A stretch of DNA of 64,000 nucleotides, from assembly GCF_014698145.1 (NCBI RefSeq), contig NZ_JACJSM010000023.1, positions 1-64,000 on the forward strand, given 5' to 3'. This DNA comes from Oscillatoria sp. FACHB-1406. GTDB lineage: Bacteria > Cyanobacteriota > Cyanobacteriia > Cyanobacteriales > Spirulinaceae. The notes under the pieces were generated by a model, which was not told the origin of the DNA, did not search any database, and saw only the letters and a list, made by a program, of their open reading frames with translations. The translations under genes were made by a program, and so were the position numbers. Shown in pieces: positions 1 through 9,065 of the stretch. Within the stretch, counting starts at the first letter, position 1. The number at the start of each line of letters is the position of its first letter.

Positions 1-84
1 TCTTACCGTTTTGTGCGGTGGCTCGACCAGAACCAAAACGTATTTGCGGCTTATAAAGCGAGCTTGGGCTATATTTGGGCTTAA
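1..84 (+). CDS. C-terminal end of an unidentified protein (partial)
   Basis: An open frame enters from the window edge and runs for 27 codons to a TAA at 82-84. The visible tail is rich in aromatic residues (YRFVRWL near the edge, YIWA at the end). It does not look like the missing N-terminus of the receiver domain that follows in another frame. Its stop overlaps the first codons of that frame. Too little is visible to name a family, and it may be chance coding. Confidence 0.3.
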   Translation, partial: SYRFVRWLDQNQNVFAAYKASLGYIWA

Positions 85-419
85 GATTCGCTAAAGTCCC
101 GTTAATAACAGCCACGAATGGATTAGAGGCATTAGAAGCGATTAAAGAAGAAATTCCCGATGTAGTTTTCTTAGACGTGATGATGCCAAAAATGAGCGGA
201 TTTGAAGTTTGCGATACCGTCAAGAATAAGCTTAATCTGAAAAATATTTATATTATTATGTTGACGGCAAAAGGGCAGGAAGTCGATCGCAAAAGCGGGC
301 TTGCCGTCGGGGCTGACCTCTATATGACAAAACCTTTCCGCCCGCAAGAAGTTCTGGCTAAATCGCGAGAAGTTTTGGGATTAGTTAAGGTGACTTCTAT
401 GGCATCCCAAGAGTTATAA
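75..419 (+). pseudogene. Response-regulator receiver domain lacking its N-terminus
   Basis: The frame opens at a TTG and soon gives TATNGLEAL, the beta2/alpha2 part of a CheY-like receiver. FLDVMMPKMSGFEV carries the phospho-acceptor Asp, TAKG the conserved Thr/Ala switch region, and TKPF the conserved Lys, so the C-terminal two thirds are normal. The first beta strand and the acidic pair that binds Mg2+ are absent. The upstream bases in the same frame contain a stop, and no other frame there codes a receiver start. At 114 residues with a foreign leader this looks like a gene fragment left by a deletion or rearrangement, although a short expressed protein cannot be excluded. It converges on the histidine kinase gene and overlaps its end by 6 bases. 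Confidence 0.7.
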
Positions 420-1766
420 GAGGGGCAGAAGAATTTCAAATTCTGTTCCTTCGCCGAGATGCGATCGCAAATAAAATTCACCCCCGTGTTTTGCGGTTAC
501 GATTTGATAGCTAACTGACAAGCTCGTTTCCTTTGCCGCTCGTTTTTCCACCGTAAAAGATTCGCGGATGGCTTCCTGCATTGCCTCCGACATTCCCGGT
601 CCATTATCCGAAATCGCGATCGAAACCCAACGTTCTGGAAATTCCGAGTCTGGAACTGGGCGCGATTTCACCTGTGTTGTAACTGTAATGGTCGGTTTGA
701 CCGTGCGAGCAGGCCTCGCTTCAAAATCTTCGCTGACGGCATCTTCGAGTAATACATCGATCGCATTTGTCAAAATATTCATGAAGACTTGGCTGAGTTG
801 ACCGATATAACAAGTCACGGGCGGCAAGCGATCGTAATCTTTAACTAATAAAATCTCGCTGCGCAAGCGATTTTTGAGTAAAACGACCAAACCATCCAAA
901 CAAGCATGGATATCCGCAGGCTTTGGGTAAACTTCATCGACATGGCAAAAATTTTGCAAGCTTGCGACTAGGGTTTTAAGGCGTTTTGCACCACTGGTAA
1001 TGCTTGCAACCACTCGAGGAAAATCTTCCAGCAAAAAGTCCAAATCGAGTTCTTCTTTCAAGCGTTCGATGGATTCTGGAGTTTCCTCGTAGCAAGCATC
1101 GTAGGCCGCGATTAATTCTAACAAGTTATTGCTGTACTGCGAGACGTGAGCGAGGTTGCCCCAGATGAAACCGACCGGATCGAGAATTTCGTGAGCCATA
1201 CCGTCTACTAAACGCCCCAAACTCGCCATCTTTTCGCTTTGCAGGGTTTGTACTTGCGTGCGTTCGTAGCGGACTTGGGTTTCAATACCGCGAATTTGCC
1301 AAGCTGCTAGATTGAGGTGGGCGAAGTCGAGTAGTCGATAGGTAGAAGAGTTGATTTGGACGACAATCGGGTCGAGCAACAGTAAGGATGCTCGCTTTAA
1401 AACTCGTTTTGAGGTTTCTAAAATGGTGGTGTTGCTGGGAAATATCAGCAGTTCCGGGCAAATATAGGCGTAGAGAACTTGTAAAGGTCGCGGGAGAAAT
1501 AATTCGAGACCTCTGGGCAAAAAGAGATATTCCATCAGTTTTCGACGGGAGATGGGACCGACAAATCGGCCGTTTTCGGTAAGAATTGCGCCGGGAAGGA
1601 GGGGCCATCGTTGGAGCAGTTCGACGAGATCCGAACCGAGGCAGGTAGACTCGATTTGTAGATCGCACAGAGGCAACTCGAGGAGAGTAGAGTTGACGGT
1701 TAAGTCGTGAAGTCCCTCAATCGGAAAGGGAGAAAAAAGAGATTCGGAACTCAAGTTGCTCTGCAT
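414..1766 (-). CDS. Histidine kinase-like protein with CBS-like N-terminus and degenerate G2 box
   Basis: A cytosolic sensor kinase-like protein of 450 residues with no membrane segment. Residues about 40-140 resemble a CBS-pair or phosphorelay input region (GRFVGPISRRKLMEYL). A short coiled coil leads into the H box, GRLVDGMAHEILDP, with candidate His192. The N box (NILTNAIDVL) and G1 box (SDNGPGM) are intact. The G2 box, normally GKGTGLGLS in this family, reads AKETSLSVS here, so each Gly of the ATP lid is replaced. ATP binding or phosphotransfer may be impaired; it could act as a phosphatase or pseudokinase. Its likely partner, the neighbouring receiver, is truncated. Family assignment is firm; activity is uncertain. 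Confidence 0.9.
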   Translation of the reverse strand: MQSNLSSESLFSPFPIEGLHDLTVNSTLLELPLCDLQIESTCLGSDLVELLQRWPLLPGAILTENGRFVGPISRRKLMEYLFLPRGLELFLPRPLQVLYAYICPELLIFPSNTTILETSKRVLKRASLLLLDPIVVQINSSTYRLLDFAHLNLAAWQIRGIETQVRYERTQVQTLQSEKMASLGRLVDGMAHEILDPVGFIWGNLAHVSQYSNNLLELIAAYDACYEETPESIERLKEELDLDFLLEDFPRVVASITSGAKRLKTLVASLQNFCHVDEVYPKPADIHACLDGLVVLLKNRLRSEILLVKDYDRLPPVTCYIGQLSQVFMNILTNAIDVLLEDAVSEDFEARPARTVKPTITVTTQVKSRPVPDSEFPERWVSIAISDNGPGMSEAMQEAIRESFTVEKRAAKETSLSVSYQIVTAKHGGEFYLRSHLGEGTEFEILLPLL

Positions 1767-1767
1767 T

Positions 1768-1908
1768 ACTAATTCGTAATTTGTAGTTCGTAGTTCGTAA
1801 TTCGTAATTCGTAATTCGTAGTTCGTAATTCGTAATTCGTAATTCGTAATTCGTAATTCGTAATTTATAACTTATAACTCATCATTCATCATTCATAACT
1901 CATCATTT
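1768..1908. repeat. Intergenic tandem heptamer repeat (TAATTCG type)
   Basis: About 100 bases of near-perfect 7-base units (TAATTCG, TAGTTCG) followed by degenerate CATAACTCAT-like units fill the space between two minus-strand genes. The same heptamer recurs at 2986-3048 and, as its complement, at 12661-12695, 43171-43197 and 53049-53076. Such short tandemly repeated repetitive sequences are known from cyanobacteria. No gene is seen. Confidence 0.85.
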
Positions 1909-2313
1909 TCAAAAATGAGTCGAGATCGCTTGTACTGGGCAGGTAGGAACGCACTGCTCGCAGACCACGCAGCGCGATCGCGCAAAATGGAGTCTAAAGG
2001 TTTCCGGCTCTAGCGTCAACGCTTCTGTCGGACAAACGCCAGTACACAAACCACAATCTATACAACTGCGTTCGTCAATATTAATCTCCCGACTAGCCAA
2101 AGCGACATGGATATGTCGGGCGCGCAACCATTCAATCGCGGCATCGATTTCGTCGATATCCCCTTGCAATTCCACGACTAATTTACCAATTTGATTGGGG
2201 GCAATTTGCGCTCGAATAATATTAGCCGCTACGTTGAAATCCTTCGCAAGTTGGTACGTCAAAGCCATCTGTACTGCACGCTTGGGAACGGTAAGGGTGA
2301 CTCGTTTTTTCAT
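1909..2313 (-). CDS. NIL-domain 4Fe-4S ferredoxin
   Basis: A 134-residue protein. Residues 1-75 form a NIL domain, an ACT-like fold also found at the C-terminus of MetN transporters (KRVTLTVPKRAVQMALTY at the start). The C-terminal half holds two complete 4Fe-4S motifs, CIDCGLCTGVCP and CVVCEQCVPTCP, so a dicluster ferredoxin is expected. This architecture is common in cyanobacteria, with a suggested but unproven role in sulfur or sulfonate-related electron transfer. It is a cytosolic electron carrier by sequence. The start is an ATG and the length matches the family. Confidence 0.9.
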   Translation of the reverse strand: MKKRVTLTVPKRAVQMALTYQLAKDFNVAANIIRAQIAPNQIGKLVVELQGDIDEIDAAIEWLRARHIHVALASREINIDERSCIDCGLCTGVCPTEALTLEPETFRLHFARSRCVVCEQCVPTCPVQAISTHF

Positions 2314-2410
2314 GAGAGCGGTCTTCTGGAAATTAAGAATTCAAAATTAAAAATTAGAAATGTGAGAGAATTAAAGAATGTAGTTGATTTTAGGTTGGCT
2401 CGATTTCGAT

Positions 2411-2986
2411 ATGACTGAAAACTCTTCGCTTAAACCGACCGACAACGGCAGTCGGCTCCGCAATATCATTCTTGCGTTGGTGGCGGTAATTCTCAGTGTA
2501 GCGCTGTTTTTAGGTTTGCAATCGCAAACGGAGTCCGTCTCGCTACAAACGCAGGCAGAAGAGTCTACGCCGCTGGAGGTGGCGATCGCGAATGACAAGC
2601 CGACCTTAATCGAATTTTATGCCGATTGGTGTACGAGTTGTCAGGCGATGGCGGGGGATTTGGCAGAACTTAAGAAAGAATATGCCAGTTCTGTCAATTT
2701 CGTGATGCTCAATGTGGACAATAATAAATGGCTGCCGGAAATTTTACGCTATCGGATTGACGGAATTCCCCATTTCGTGTACCTCAATCGTAAGGGGGAC
2801 GCAATCGCGCAAACGATTGGCGAACAACCCAGGACAATTCTCGCTGCCGATCTCGATGCTTTAGTGGCAGATGCTCCTTTACCTCATGCTAGTGCAACGG
2901 GTAAAACTTCTAATTTCAGCGCTCAAACGCAGCCTAAAGCTACCGCTGGAGAGGATCCGCGCAGTCACGGCGCGCAAGTTAAGTAG
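2411..2986 (+). CDS. txlA: TxlA/HCF164-like membrane-anchored thioredoxin
   Basis: Thiol-disulfide protein of about 191 residues from the ATG at 2411; an upstream in-frame TTG at 2384 would add nine unconserved residues. One N-terminal membrane segment (residues about 20-38, IILALVAVILSVALFLGL) is followed by a thioredoxin fold with the active site WCTSCQ and the cis-Pro loop (GIPHFVYL). The family is placed on the thylakoid membrane and supports cytochrome b6f assembly, shown for plant HCF164 and inferred here. The C-terminal 45 residues are low complexity. It is divergent from the ferredoxin gene, with about 97 bases between them for two promoters. Confidence 0.88.
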   Translation: MTENSSLKPTDNGSRLRNIILALVAVILSVALFLGLQSQTESVSLQTQAEESTPLEVAIANDKPTLIEFYADWCTSCQAMAGDLAELKKEYASSVNFVMLNVDNNKWLPEILRYRIDGIPHFVYLNRKGDAIAQTIGEQPRTILAADLDALVADAPLPHASATGKTSNFSAQTQPKATAGEDPRSHGAQVK

Positions 2987-3048
2987 TAATTCGTAATTCG
3001 TAATTCGTAATTCGTAATTCATAACTCATAACTCATAATTCATAATTA
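2986..3048. repeat. Heptamer repeat (TAATTCG type), second locus
   Basis: Four TAATTCG-like units directly follow the thioredoxin stop codon and grade into ATAACTCAT and AATTCATAATT units. They lie between two convergent genes. Same family and orientation as the repeat downstream of 1768. No separate terminator hairpin is visible here. Confidence 0.8.
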
Positions 3049-4452
3049 TTAAGTGATTGCTTTCAAAGCCGTTTCTAAGTCTTGCGTCAGCGTTGCGATC
3101 GCGTCTCGGGCAGCAGAACGGCTTTTTTGATACATCGTCCAACGCGCGCTAACAGAAATCGGCTCTGCGATAATCATCTTCGAGGTTCGCCAGCCCAAAC
3201 GAGGACGGCGAGGGGTTTTTGTTCCTTTGAGGCGTTCGACGGTATCGAACAGAATGAGGGCGGTTTCAGCAAGGCGTTCGACAGTTGGTTCTTCTTGCAC
3301 GTAACTTTGCGTTACCGCAACAAAACTTTCAACTAAACGCATATGTCGCATTCGCAAGTCGGCTTCTGCTGCCGTCCAGTTGGCTAAACCGCGATCGACG
3401 GGAGCTAATGCTTCCAAATCGGGGATATCTTCGCGATAAATTCGATGCCAACCCGCATTTTCAACCCGACGGCAGCGTTCGATGAGCGTGCCTTCCGGTT
3501 TCAACCCGAAGTAATCTTCGGAAACTTGCAAGGCTGTATTGAGGAGCGTTTGCAGTCGTTCGTGCAGTCCGCTTGCAGCATCTTGGGGGAGTTTGTACCC
3601 ATACACCTTGCTGTAAAAGGCTTCCATCCGTTCGAGCAACGATTCCCCGAGGCGCAAGAGGCGATCGTAAAATCGGGCGGGGCGTTGGCTTTCCTCCACT
3701 GTAGCTCTGCTTTCCACCGGCAGTCCGAGATCGGCTTCTAACTGCGCGAATAACTCGTCTAGGGTCTGCCACGGTGGTTCGGGATAGGAATAGCGAATGC
3801 CGATGGGAACGATGAAGACTTCTTCGCTGCGGTTGGCTTTTTGCAAGTCTTCCACGCACCAAAACGCTAATTGCGCCCCTCCCGGTTCTAAGGGGCTGAC
3901 GATCTCGCTATGCCCGTTGGTTGCGCCTTCTGGTGCAATTGCGAGGGGAAATTGCCCGTCGGTTAATAGTTCTCTTGCGGCGCGCATTCCTTGCCAATCG
4001 AGCTTTTTGCCGCGATGAATCGGACTGCCGCCCGCCCTGGAAAACATCCAACCCAACCACTTTCCCGCCCAAATCGTCATTCCGCGATCGTAGAGAAAGT
4101 GGCTGTGAACGGGCGGTTTGAGGGGAATCCCGCGATCGCGCGCTACTTTCGGGAGAGTGCGACAAACCAACTGAATCATCGAAAGGGGATCGTCTACTTC
4201 TGGATGGCGAAACGCCATCAGAAAGCGTACTTTACCCGCTTGAAACTGATGGTACAACTCGGCAAGAACTTCAGCATTTTCAACCTCAATGCGTCCGATT
4301 CCTGCGGGCAACCACGGGCGCAGGCGGTAGCGCCTGATAATCGGCAGCGCGGTAACAATCACTCGCGCCACCCAGGGCTGAAATTTGACGGGGATGAATT
4401 TAAGAGCGGGACGAGCGCGTTGCATGAATACAGCGAGTGATGGGATCGGCAA
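3049..4452 (-). CDS. PlsC-family 1-acylglycerol-3-phosphate acyltransferase-like protein
   Basis: A 467-residue member of the glycerolipid acyltransferase family. The catalytic HX4D motif appears as FRHPEVDDP near residue 83, and the substrate-binding EGxxN block as APEGATNGHSE near residue 174. The protein is longer than a minimal PlsC (about 240 residues): a helical C-terminal half of unknown role follows. No strong transmembrane segment is visible, so it is probably peripheral. The likely role is acyl transfer to lysophosphatidate or another lipid, but the acceptor cannot be told from sequence. The ATG start is preceded by a short divergent region shared with the adhesin gene. Confidence 0.8.
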   Translation of the reverse strand: MPIPSLAVFMQRARPALKFIPVKFQPWVARVIVTALPIIRRYRLRPWLPAGIGRIEVENAEVLAELYHQFQAGKVRFLMAFRHPEVDDPLSMIQLVCRTLPKVARDRGIPLKPPVHSHFLYDRGMTIWAGKWLGWMFSRAGGSPIHRGKKLDWQGMRAARELLTDGQFPLAIAPEGATNGHSEIVSPLEPGGAQLAFWCVEDLQKANRSEEVFIVPIGIRYSYPEPPWQTLDELFAQLEADLGLPVESRATVEESQRPARFYDRLLRLGESLLERMEAFYSKVYGYKLPQDAASGLHERLQTLLNTALQVSEDYFGLKPEGTLIERCRRVENAGWHRIYREDIPDLEALAPVDRGLANWTAAEADLRMRHMRLVESFVAVTQSYVQEEPTVERLAETALILFDTVERLKGTKTPRRPRLGWRTSKMIIAEPISVSARWTMYQKSRSAARDAIATLTQDLETALKAIT

Positions 4453-4577
4453 GCCGTAATCAGTAGGATAGCGCTCTACTGACGCTTTCGATCGCTTTCT
4501 AACGTTGCACCTTTATTTGAATTATGAAGTTTCTGTAGAGTTGACCTTTCTAGAGAGCAGGAAACCATCGATCGGTA

Positions 4578-4605
4578 TTGTACTTGGCTACAATCGATAC
4601 ATAAT
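4578..4605 (+). promoter_or_regulatory. Possible sigma70-type promoter of the adhesin gene
   Basis: TTGTAC at 4578-4583 and CATAAT at 4600-4605 are separated by 16 bases and lie about 65 bases before the adhesin start. A purine-rich GAAAGGGAT ribosome site precedes the ATG at 4670. The match is moderate and the assignment is by inspection only. Confidence 0.35.
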
Positions 4606-4669
4606 ATTGGGCGTTAAATACAGACGCGCTAACCGGCTTTAAAACTTTTTTTAACGGGGTGAAAGGGAT

Positions 4670-7600
4670 ATGAGGTCAATAGCTATCGCGTGCTTGCCCG
4701 GTTGCAGGGCGCAATTCCGTGCTTTCTCCGTAGCAACAACCGCGATCGCGGCTTTTTTCCCCTTTTTTCCGCTTTATGCTCAATCGATTGTAGCAGCGCC
4801 CGATGGTACGGGGACGCGGGTAGTGCAAACCGGCAATCTTTACACCATTGACGGCGGCACACAAGCTGGCGCAAACCTCTTCCAGAGTTTCTCAACTTTG
4901 GGACTGTCTCGCGAGGAAGTTGGCAATTTCCTGGCTTCACCAGAGGTTGAAAATATTTTGGGGCGGGTGGTTGGGGGCGAAGCTTCCACACTGGCTGGAT
5001 TAATTCGAGTTAGCGGTAGCAATGCAAATTTGTATTTAATGAATCCGGCGGGGATCGTTTTTGCTGCCGGTGCGACGTTGGATGTAGGGGGAAGTTTTTT
5101 CGCAACGACGGCGGACGCGATCGCGTTTAATGGGGGTTGGTTCTCGAGCCGCGAAACGAACGACTATTCATCGTTAATTGGTTCTCCTAGCGGTCTGCTC
5201 TTTTCGGATCCACAAAATGGTGCGATTGTCAATACCGCAAATTTAGCAGTCGGTGCGGGCAAACAACTTCAACTGAGCGGCGGTATAGTTATCAATGCAG
5301 GAAGCCTTAGCGCTCCGGGCGGGAAAATTACGCTAGCGGCAGTACCAGGGGGAAATCTGGCTCGCATCGGCAGCGAAGGAAGTATTTTAAGCTTCGTTGT
5401 TGCCCCCACTAACCCAAACGATAGCATCTCGCCCTTAGAACTGCCGCAATTATTAGCCAATGTTCGCGATGCAACACAACTGCAAGTTTCTGACGATGGG
5501 CGCGTTTGGCTGACGGGAAGCGATGTCCCCTTAACGGTAGAAGGGGGAACGGCGCTGGTGGCGGGGACGTTAAACGTAGAATCTGAGGGAACGGGGGGCG
5601 CGATCGATATTTTGGGGCCGAAAATCGATGTGGTGGGAGCGAGTTTAAATGCGTCCGGCGGGGAGGGTGGCGGTACGGTGCGAATTGGCGGCGAGGTTCG
5701 GGGAAGTGGCGCGCTACCGAGGGCAGAAGTCACCGCGATCGATGCAAATTCGCTAATTCGCGCCGATGCGAAGACTCGCGGAGATGGAGGGCGCGTTATC
5801 GTCTGGGCGGATAATTTGACTCGTTTTCAGGGTACGATTAGCGCCCGAGGGGCGATCGCGCCGACGGTTGCCTCCTCGGATGGCGGTTTTGTGGAAGTAT
5901 CGGGGCGGCAGGTTTTAGAGTTTCAGGGGCGCGTCGATACGCTTGCGCCGCAGGGTACAGTGGGTACGTTATTGCTCGATCCGAGCGAACTGGAAGTGGT
6001 AGCGGGGGGAAATATGCCTCCAGTGGGACAGCGTTCTTATATTAGCGCCGAACTGATTAACAGCGCGACGAGCAATGTGATTTTGCAAGCCAGCGATCGC
6101 GTTTTAATTAATGCAGCGATCGCGATTTCGACTTCAGGAGTCGGACTGGAAGCGCAATCTAACAATGGAATTTTTGTCAACGCCAATATCAGCACGAATA
6201 ACGGCTTTGTTAAGCTCAATGCCGATGCGGATGGTATCGGGGGCGGTGCAGTGGCGATCGAGAATGCGACGATTTCCACCGGGGAGGGCGCGATCGCAAT
6301 TGTGGGGCGCGGGCTGGACGGTACGGGCGGAACTGGCATTACCCTTAATAACAGCAGCCTCGCAACCACCAGCGGCAACATTACCCTCGAAGGAGTCGGC
6401 GCAACAGGCAGCCCGGGACAAGATCGCGCCGACGGATTGACGGGCGGCAAAAATAACCTCGGCGGTTCCGCAGGGCTAGCTGGCGGCAATGGGGGCGATG
6501 GCGGTGCGGGAATTTCCCTCACTAACAGCAGCATTTCTTCTACAACCGGCCTGGTTAGCTTAACCGGAACCGGCGGCGATGGCGGACAAGGGGGAATCGG
6601 CGGCGGCGGTGGCGGCGGCGGTAGTAATGTTAATAGTGCGGCATTGAGCGGCGGCGAAGGCGGTTTTGCAGGCGATCGCGGCGGACGGGGCAGCGCTAAT
6701 GCTAACAATGGCTTGGGCGGCGGGATAGCAGGAAGTGCGGGCGGTGGTAACGGCGGTGGCGGTTTGGCAGTCGATCGCGGTGGCGGCGGCGGTGGCGGCG
6801 GCGGCACGGGCGGAACTGGGGGATTGGGAAGTGTAAATGATGTCATGAATTCCGGCGCTGTCGGTATCAGGGGCGGTGCGGGCGGCGGCGGTGCTTCCAC
6901 CTTGACAAACGGCGGCGGCGGCGGTGGGAGTAACGGTTTCGGCGGCGGCGGCGGCGGTTCTAACCTCTTCAATAGTGGTGGCAATGGCGGACGGGGTGGA
7001 CCGCAAGGGGGTAATGGCGGAGCGCCCGGTTTGAGCGGTGCTAGCGGCAACGTGGGCGTGGGTAATGGCGGAATCGGGACGGGCGGTGGTGCCAACGGGC
7101 AAGATGGCTTCGCCGACGGAAGGGGTGGTAACGGCGGCATCCAAAATCCTAATAACGGCGGCGGCGGCGGCGGTGCAGGGGGCAATGGCGGTGCGGGCGG
7201 CAATGGCGGCGTTGGCATTGCCCTGAATAGCGGTAGCATCACGACTGCACCGAATCAACGGGTGTTAAACGCGATCGGCGGTAGCGGCGGTGCGGGAGGA
7301 AATGGCGGCGGCGGCGGCGGCGGTGGACGCGGTGTTGGCGGTGGCGGCGGCGGTGCGGGGGGTAATGGCGGTAGCGGGGGTGATGGCGGTACGGGGATAT
7401 TTCAGGGAGTCGCCTTCCAGTTTGTCATCCAAGAGCCTCTCCCTCCTGCGATCCCACCGACTCCAACTCCGGCTCCAACTCCAACAGTGCTGACAACACC
7501 CGCAATCCCAGGAAGCGCGATCGCAGATATTCCAAAAACCCTGCCCGCTTACCCCCAAGGGTTTCCAGAAGCGATCGTCAATCCTAAAGCTTCGGCACTC

Positions 7601-7726
7601 CCCGAAGTCCCCCTCGTCCTCGATTTAGAACCGTGCCAATCGTCCAATCGCGCCAGTCAGTTGTTAGGGCGTATGGTAGCAAATAACTCTGCTTTACGCG
7701 ATCGCCTCTGCGCTCCTCTGCGTTGA
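4670..7726 (+). CDS. TpsA-like filamentous haemagglutinin-family adhesin with extreme Gly-rich region
   Basis: A secreted protein of 1018 residues. A long N-terminal signal region ends near PLYAQS (about residue 39). It is followed by a two-partner-secretion domain (residues about 40-250) with the characteristic LYLMNPAGIVFAAGA block, where cyanobacterial members often have NPNG or NPAG. Residues about 250-600 continue as beta-helix repeats. Residues about 600-915 are dominated by GGxGG and GGGGGG runs like PGRS tracts. A Pro/Thr linker follows, and a tail with two cysteines (LEPCQ and RLCAPL). Secretion would need a TpsB/Omp85 transporter, which is not in the window. The paired Cys could anchor the C-terminus as in HMW1; this is inference. 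The gene stands alone and reads opposite to the acyltransferase. Confidence 0.9.
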   Translation: MRSIAIACLPGCRAQFRAFSVATTAIAAFFPFFPLYAQSIVAAPDGTGTRVVQTGNLYTIDGGTQAGANLFQSFSTLGLSREEVGNFLASPEVENILGRVVGGEASTLAGLIRVSGSNANLYLMNPAGIVFAAGATLDVGGSFFATTADAIAFNGGWFSSRETNDYSSLIGSPSGLLFSDPQNGAIVNTANLAVGAGKQLQLSGGIVINAGSLSAPGGKITLAAVPGGNLARIGSEGSILSFVVAPTNPNDSISPLELPQLLANVRDATQLQVSDDGRVWLTGSDVPLTVEGGTALVAGTLNVESEGTGGAIDILGPKIDVVGASLNASGGEGGGTVRIGGEVRGSGALPRAEVTAIDANSLIRADAKTRGDGGRVIVWADNLTRFQGTISARGAIAPTVASSDGGFVEVSGRQVLEFQGRVDTLAPQGTVGTLLLDPSELEVVAGGNMPPVGQRSYISAELINSATSNVILQASDRVLINAAIAISTSGVGLEAQSNNGIFVNANISTNNGFVKLNADADGIGGGAVAIENATISTGEGAIAIVGRGLDGTGGTGITLNNSSLATTSGNITLEGVGATGSPGQDRADGLTGGKNNLGGSAGLAGGNGGDGGAGISLTNSSISSTTGLVSLTGTGGDGGQGGIGGGGGGGGSNVNSAALSGGEGGFAGDRGGRGSANANNGLGGGIAGSAGGGNGGGGLAVDRGGGGGGGGGTGGTGGLGSVNDVMNSGAVGIRGGAGGGGASTLTNGGGGGGSNGFGGGGGGSNLFNSGGNGGRGGPQGGNGGAPGLSGASGNVGVGNGGIGTGGGANGQDGFADGRGGNGGIQNPNNGGGGGGAGGNGGAGGNGGVGIALNSGSITTAPNQRVLNAIGGSGGAGGNGGGGGGGGRGVGGGGGGAGGNGGSGGDGGTGIFQGVAFQFVIQEPLPPAIPPTPTPAPTPTVLTTPAIPGSAIADIPKTLPAYPQGFPEAIVNPKASALPEVPLVLDLEPCQSSNRASQLLGRMVANNSALRDRLCAPLR

Positions 7727-7817
7727 ACTCTCTACCCATAAATTGAGTTCTAGTATTTTATCCGCCCTCAAAAAAGATTGAAATTGATTAGTTATTGATA
7801 AGAAAGGGGCTGAGCTT

Positions 7818-9065
7818 GTGATAAAGAAAATTATTGTTGAAAATTGGAAAAGTTATCGTTATGCCGAACTCCCGCTCGACCCCTTAACAATTTTAATTGG
7901 GAATAATGCGAGCGGTAAATCAAATCTCATTGAAGCCTTGGAGTATTTGAGTCGTATTTCTCGTGGATACAGCTTAGGAAGCCCCTTTCAAGACAATCTA
8001 GTAGACGTTACTCCCCTTCGAGGTTCTATAGAGTTATTAACCTTTCAAAGACAACGAAAATTTTCGCTCTCTGCAATCGTGCAAGGCAATTCTTCTCAAG
8101 AATACACTTACAAAATCGTTATTTCTCCTGGACAAATATTTAGCATTCAGGAAGAATCGTTAGTTTGCAACACAGACGATCGTAATTTATTTAAAGTAGA
8201 AAAGCCCGGTTATGGTTTAGCAGAACAGAGGCTGAAAATAAAAATTGGCGACCCAAAACAAGAAGAACCTTATGTATCAAGTCGCTCTTTATTTAGGGGA
8301 GAAAGATCGATATTAAGCGATTTATCTTTTTTGAATCCTGAGAATCAAGGCATTCAAAAACTGTTTGATGAAATCAAAGAAGTCACCCTAATTCTAATTA
8401 GTGTTTTTACTTTGAGTCCAAGTCCAGAACGCATGAGAGGTTACTCGCACTTATCTGATGTTATAGCAGCAGATGCTTCTAATATTGCGGGTGTTCTGTC
8501 TATGCAATCATCAGAACAAGCCCAAGAGTTTAAAAACTTAATGACTCGTTACTTCCACAATTCTCAGGAAGGCGACATTCGAGAAATTTGGGCAGAACCT
8601 GTAGGACGGCTTAAAGAAGATGCAATGTTGTACTGTCGCGAACAGTGGCCCGGAAGTAAAACTTTTGAAGTGGATGCGCGAAGTATGTCAGATGGAACGC
8701 TTCGGTTTGTGGCTATTTTAACAGCACTATTAACCAGACCGAAAGGAAGTCAACTGATTATTGAAGATATCGATAATGGTTTGCATCCGACTCGATTTAA
8801 ACAGCTTTTAGCTATGCTTAAAGAAATTGGCGAGAAACGAGAAATCGATGTATTAGTGACAACTCACAATCCTGGTTTTTTAGACGAACTCGATCCCGAA
8901 CTAATCCCCTTCACTGTTGTTTGCCATCGAGATAGTGAAACAGGGGAAAGCAAACTGACGCTTCTCGAAGAGATCGACCATTTTGCAAAGTTATTTGCTT
9001 CGGCTTCTTTAGGTAAACTGGCGATTCAAGGCGCGATCGATCGGGGGGCAGAAAGGACAAAATGA
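7818..9065 (+). CDS. AAA/ABC-type ATPase (SMC/RecF-like, AAA_21 class)
   Basis: A 415-residue ATPase. Walker A is GNNASGKS at residues 28-35, a signature-like SDGTLRF lies near residue 292, Walker B is LIIEDIDNGLHP, and a D-loop/H-loop like TTHNPGF follows. This is the arrangement of COG4637-type predicted ATPases, distant relatives of RecF and OLD proteins. The start is a GTG at 7818 with AAAGGGG upstream. Its stop overlaps the next gene's ATG in an ATGA, so the two are translationally coupled. Such ATPases commonly pair with a nuclease in phage-defence modules, hence a sensor/activator role is inferred. Confidence 0.85.
   Translation: MIKKIIVENWKSYRYAELPLDPLTILIGNNASGKSNLIEALEYLSRISRGYSLGSPFQDNLVDVTPLRGSIELLTFQRQRKFSLSAIVQGNSSQEYTYKIVISPGQIFSIQEESLVCNTDDRNLFKVEKPGYGLAEQRLKIKIGDPKQEEPYVSSRSLFRGERSILSDLSFLNPENQGIQKLFDEIKEVTLILISVFTLSPSPERMRGYSHLSDVIAADASNIAGVLSMQSSEQAQEFKNLMTRYFHNSQEGDIREIWAEPVGRLKEDAMLYCREQWPGSKTFEVDARSMSDGTLRFVAILTALLTRPKGSQLIIEDIDNGLHPTRFKQLLAMLKEIGEKREIDVLVTTHNPGFLDELDPELIPFTVVCHRDSETGESKLTLLEEIDHFAKLFASASLGKLAIQGAIDRGAERTK

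Noticed and set aside
6037-7258. Long Pro-rich and Ala/Thr-rich open frames on the strand opposite the adhesin gene
   Set aside because: They arise from the GGC/GGT codons of the Gly-rich tract read in antisense; no start site, family motif or independent promoter supports them.
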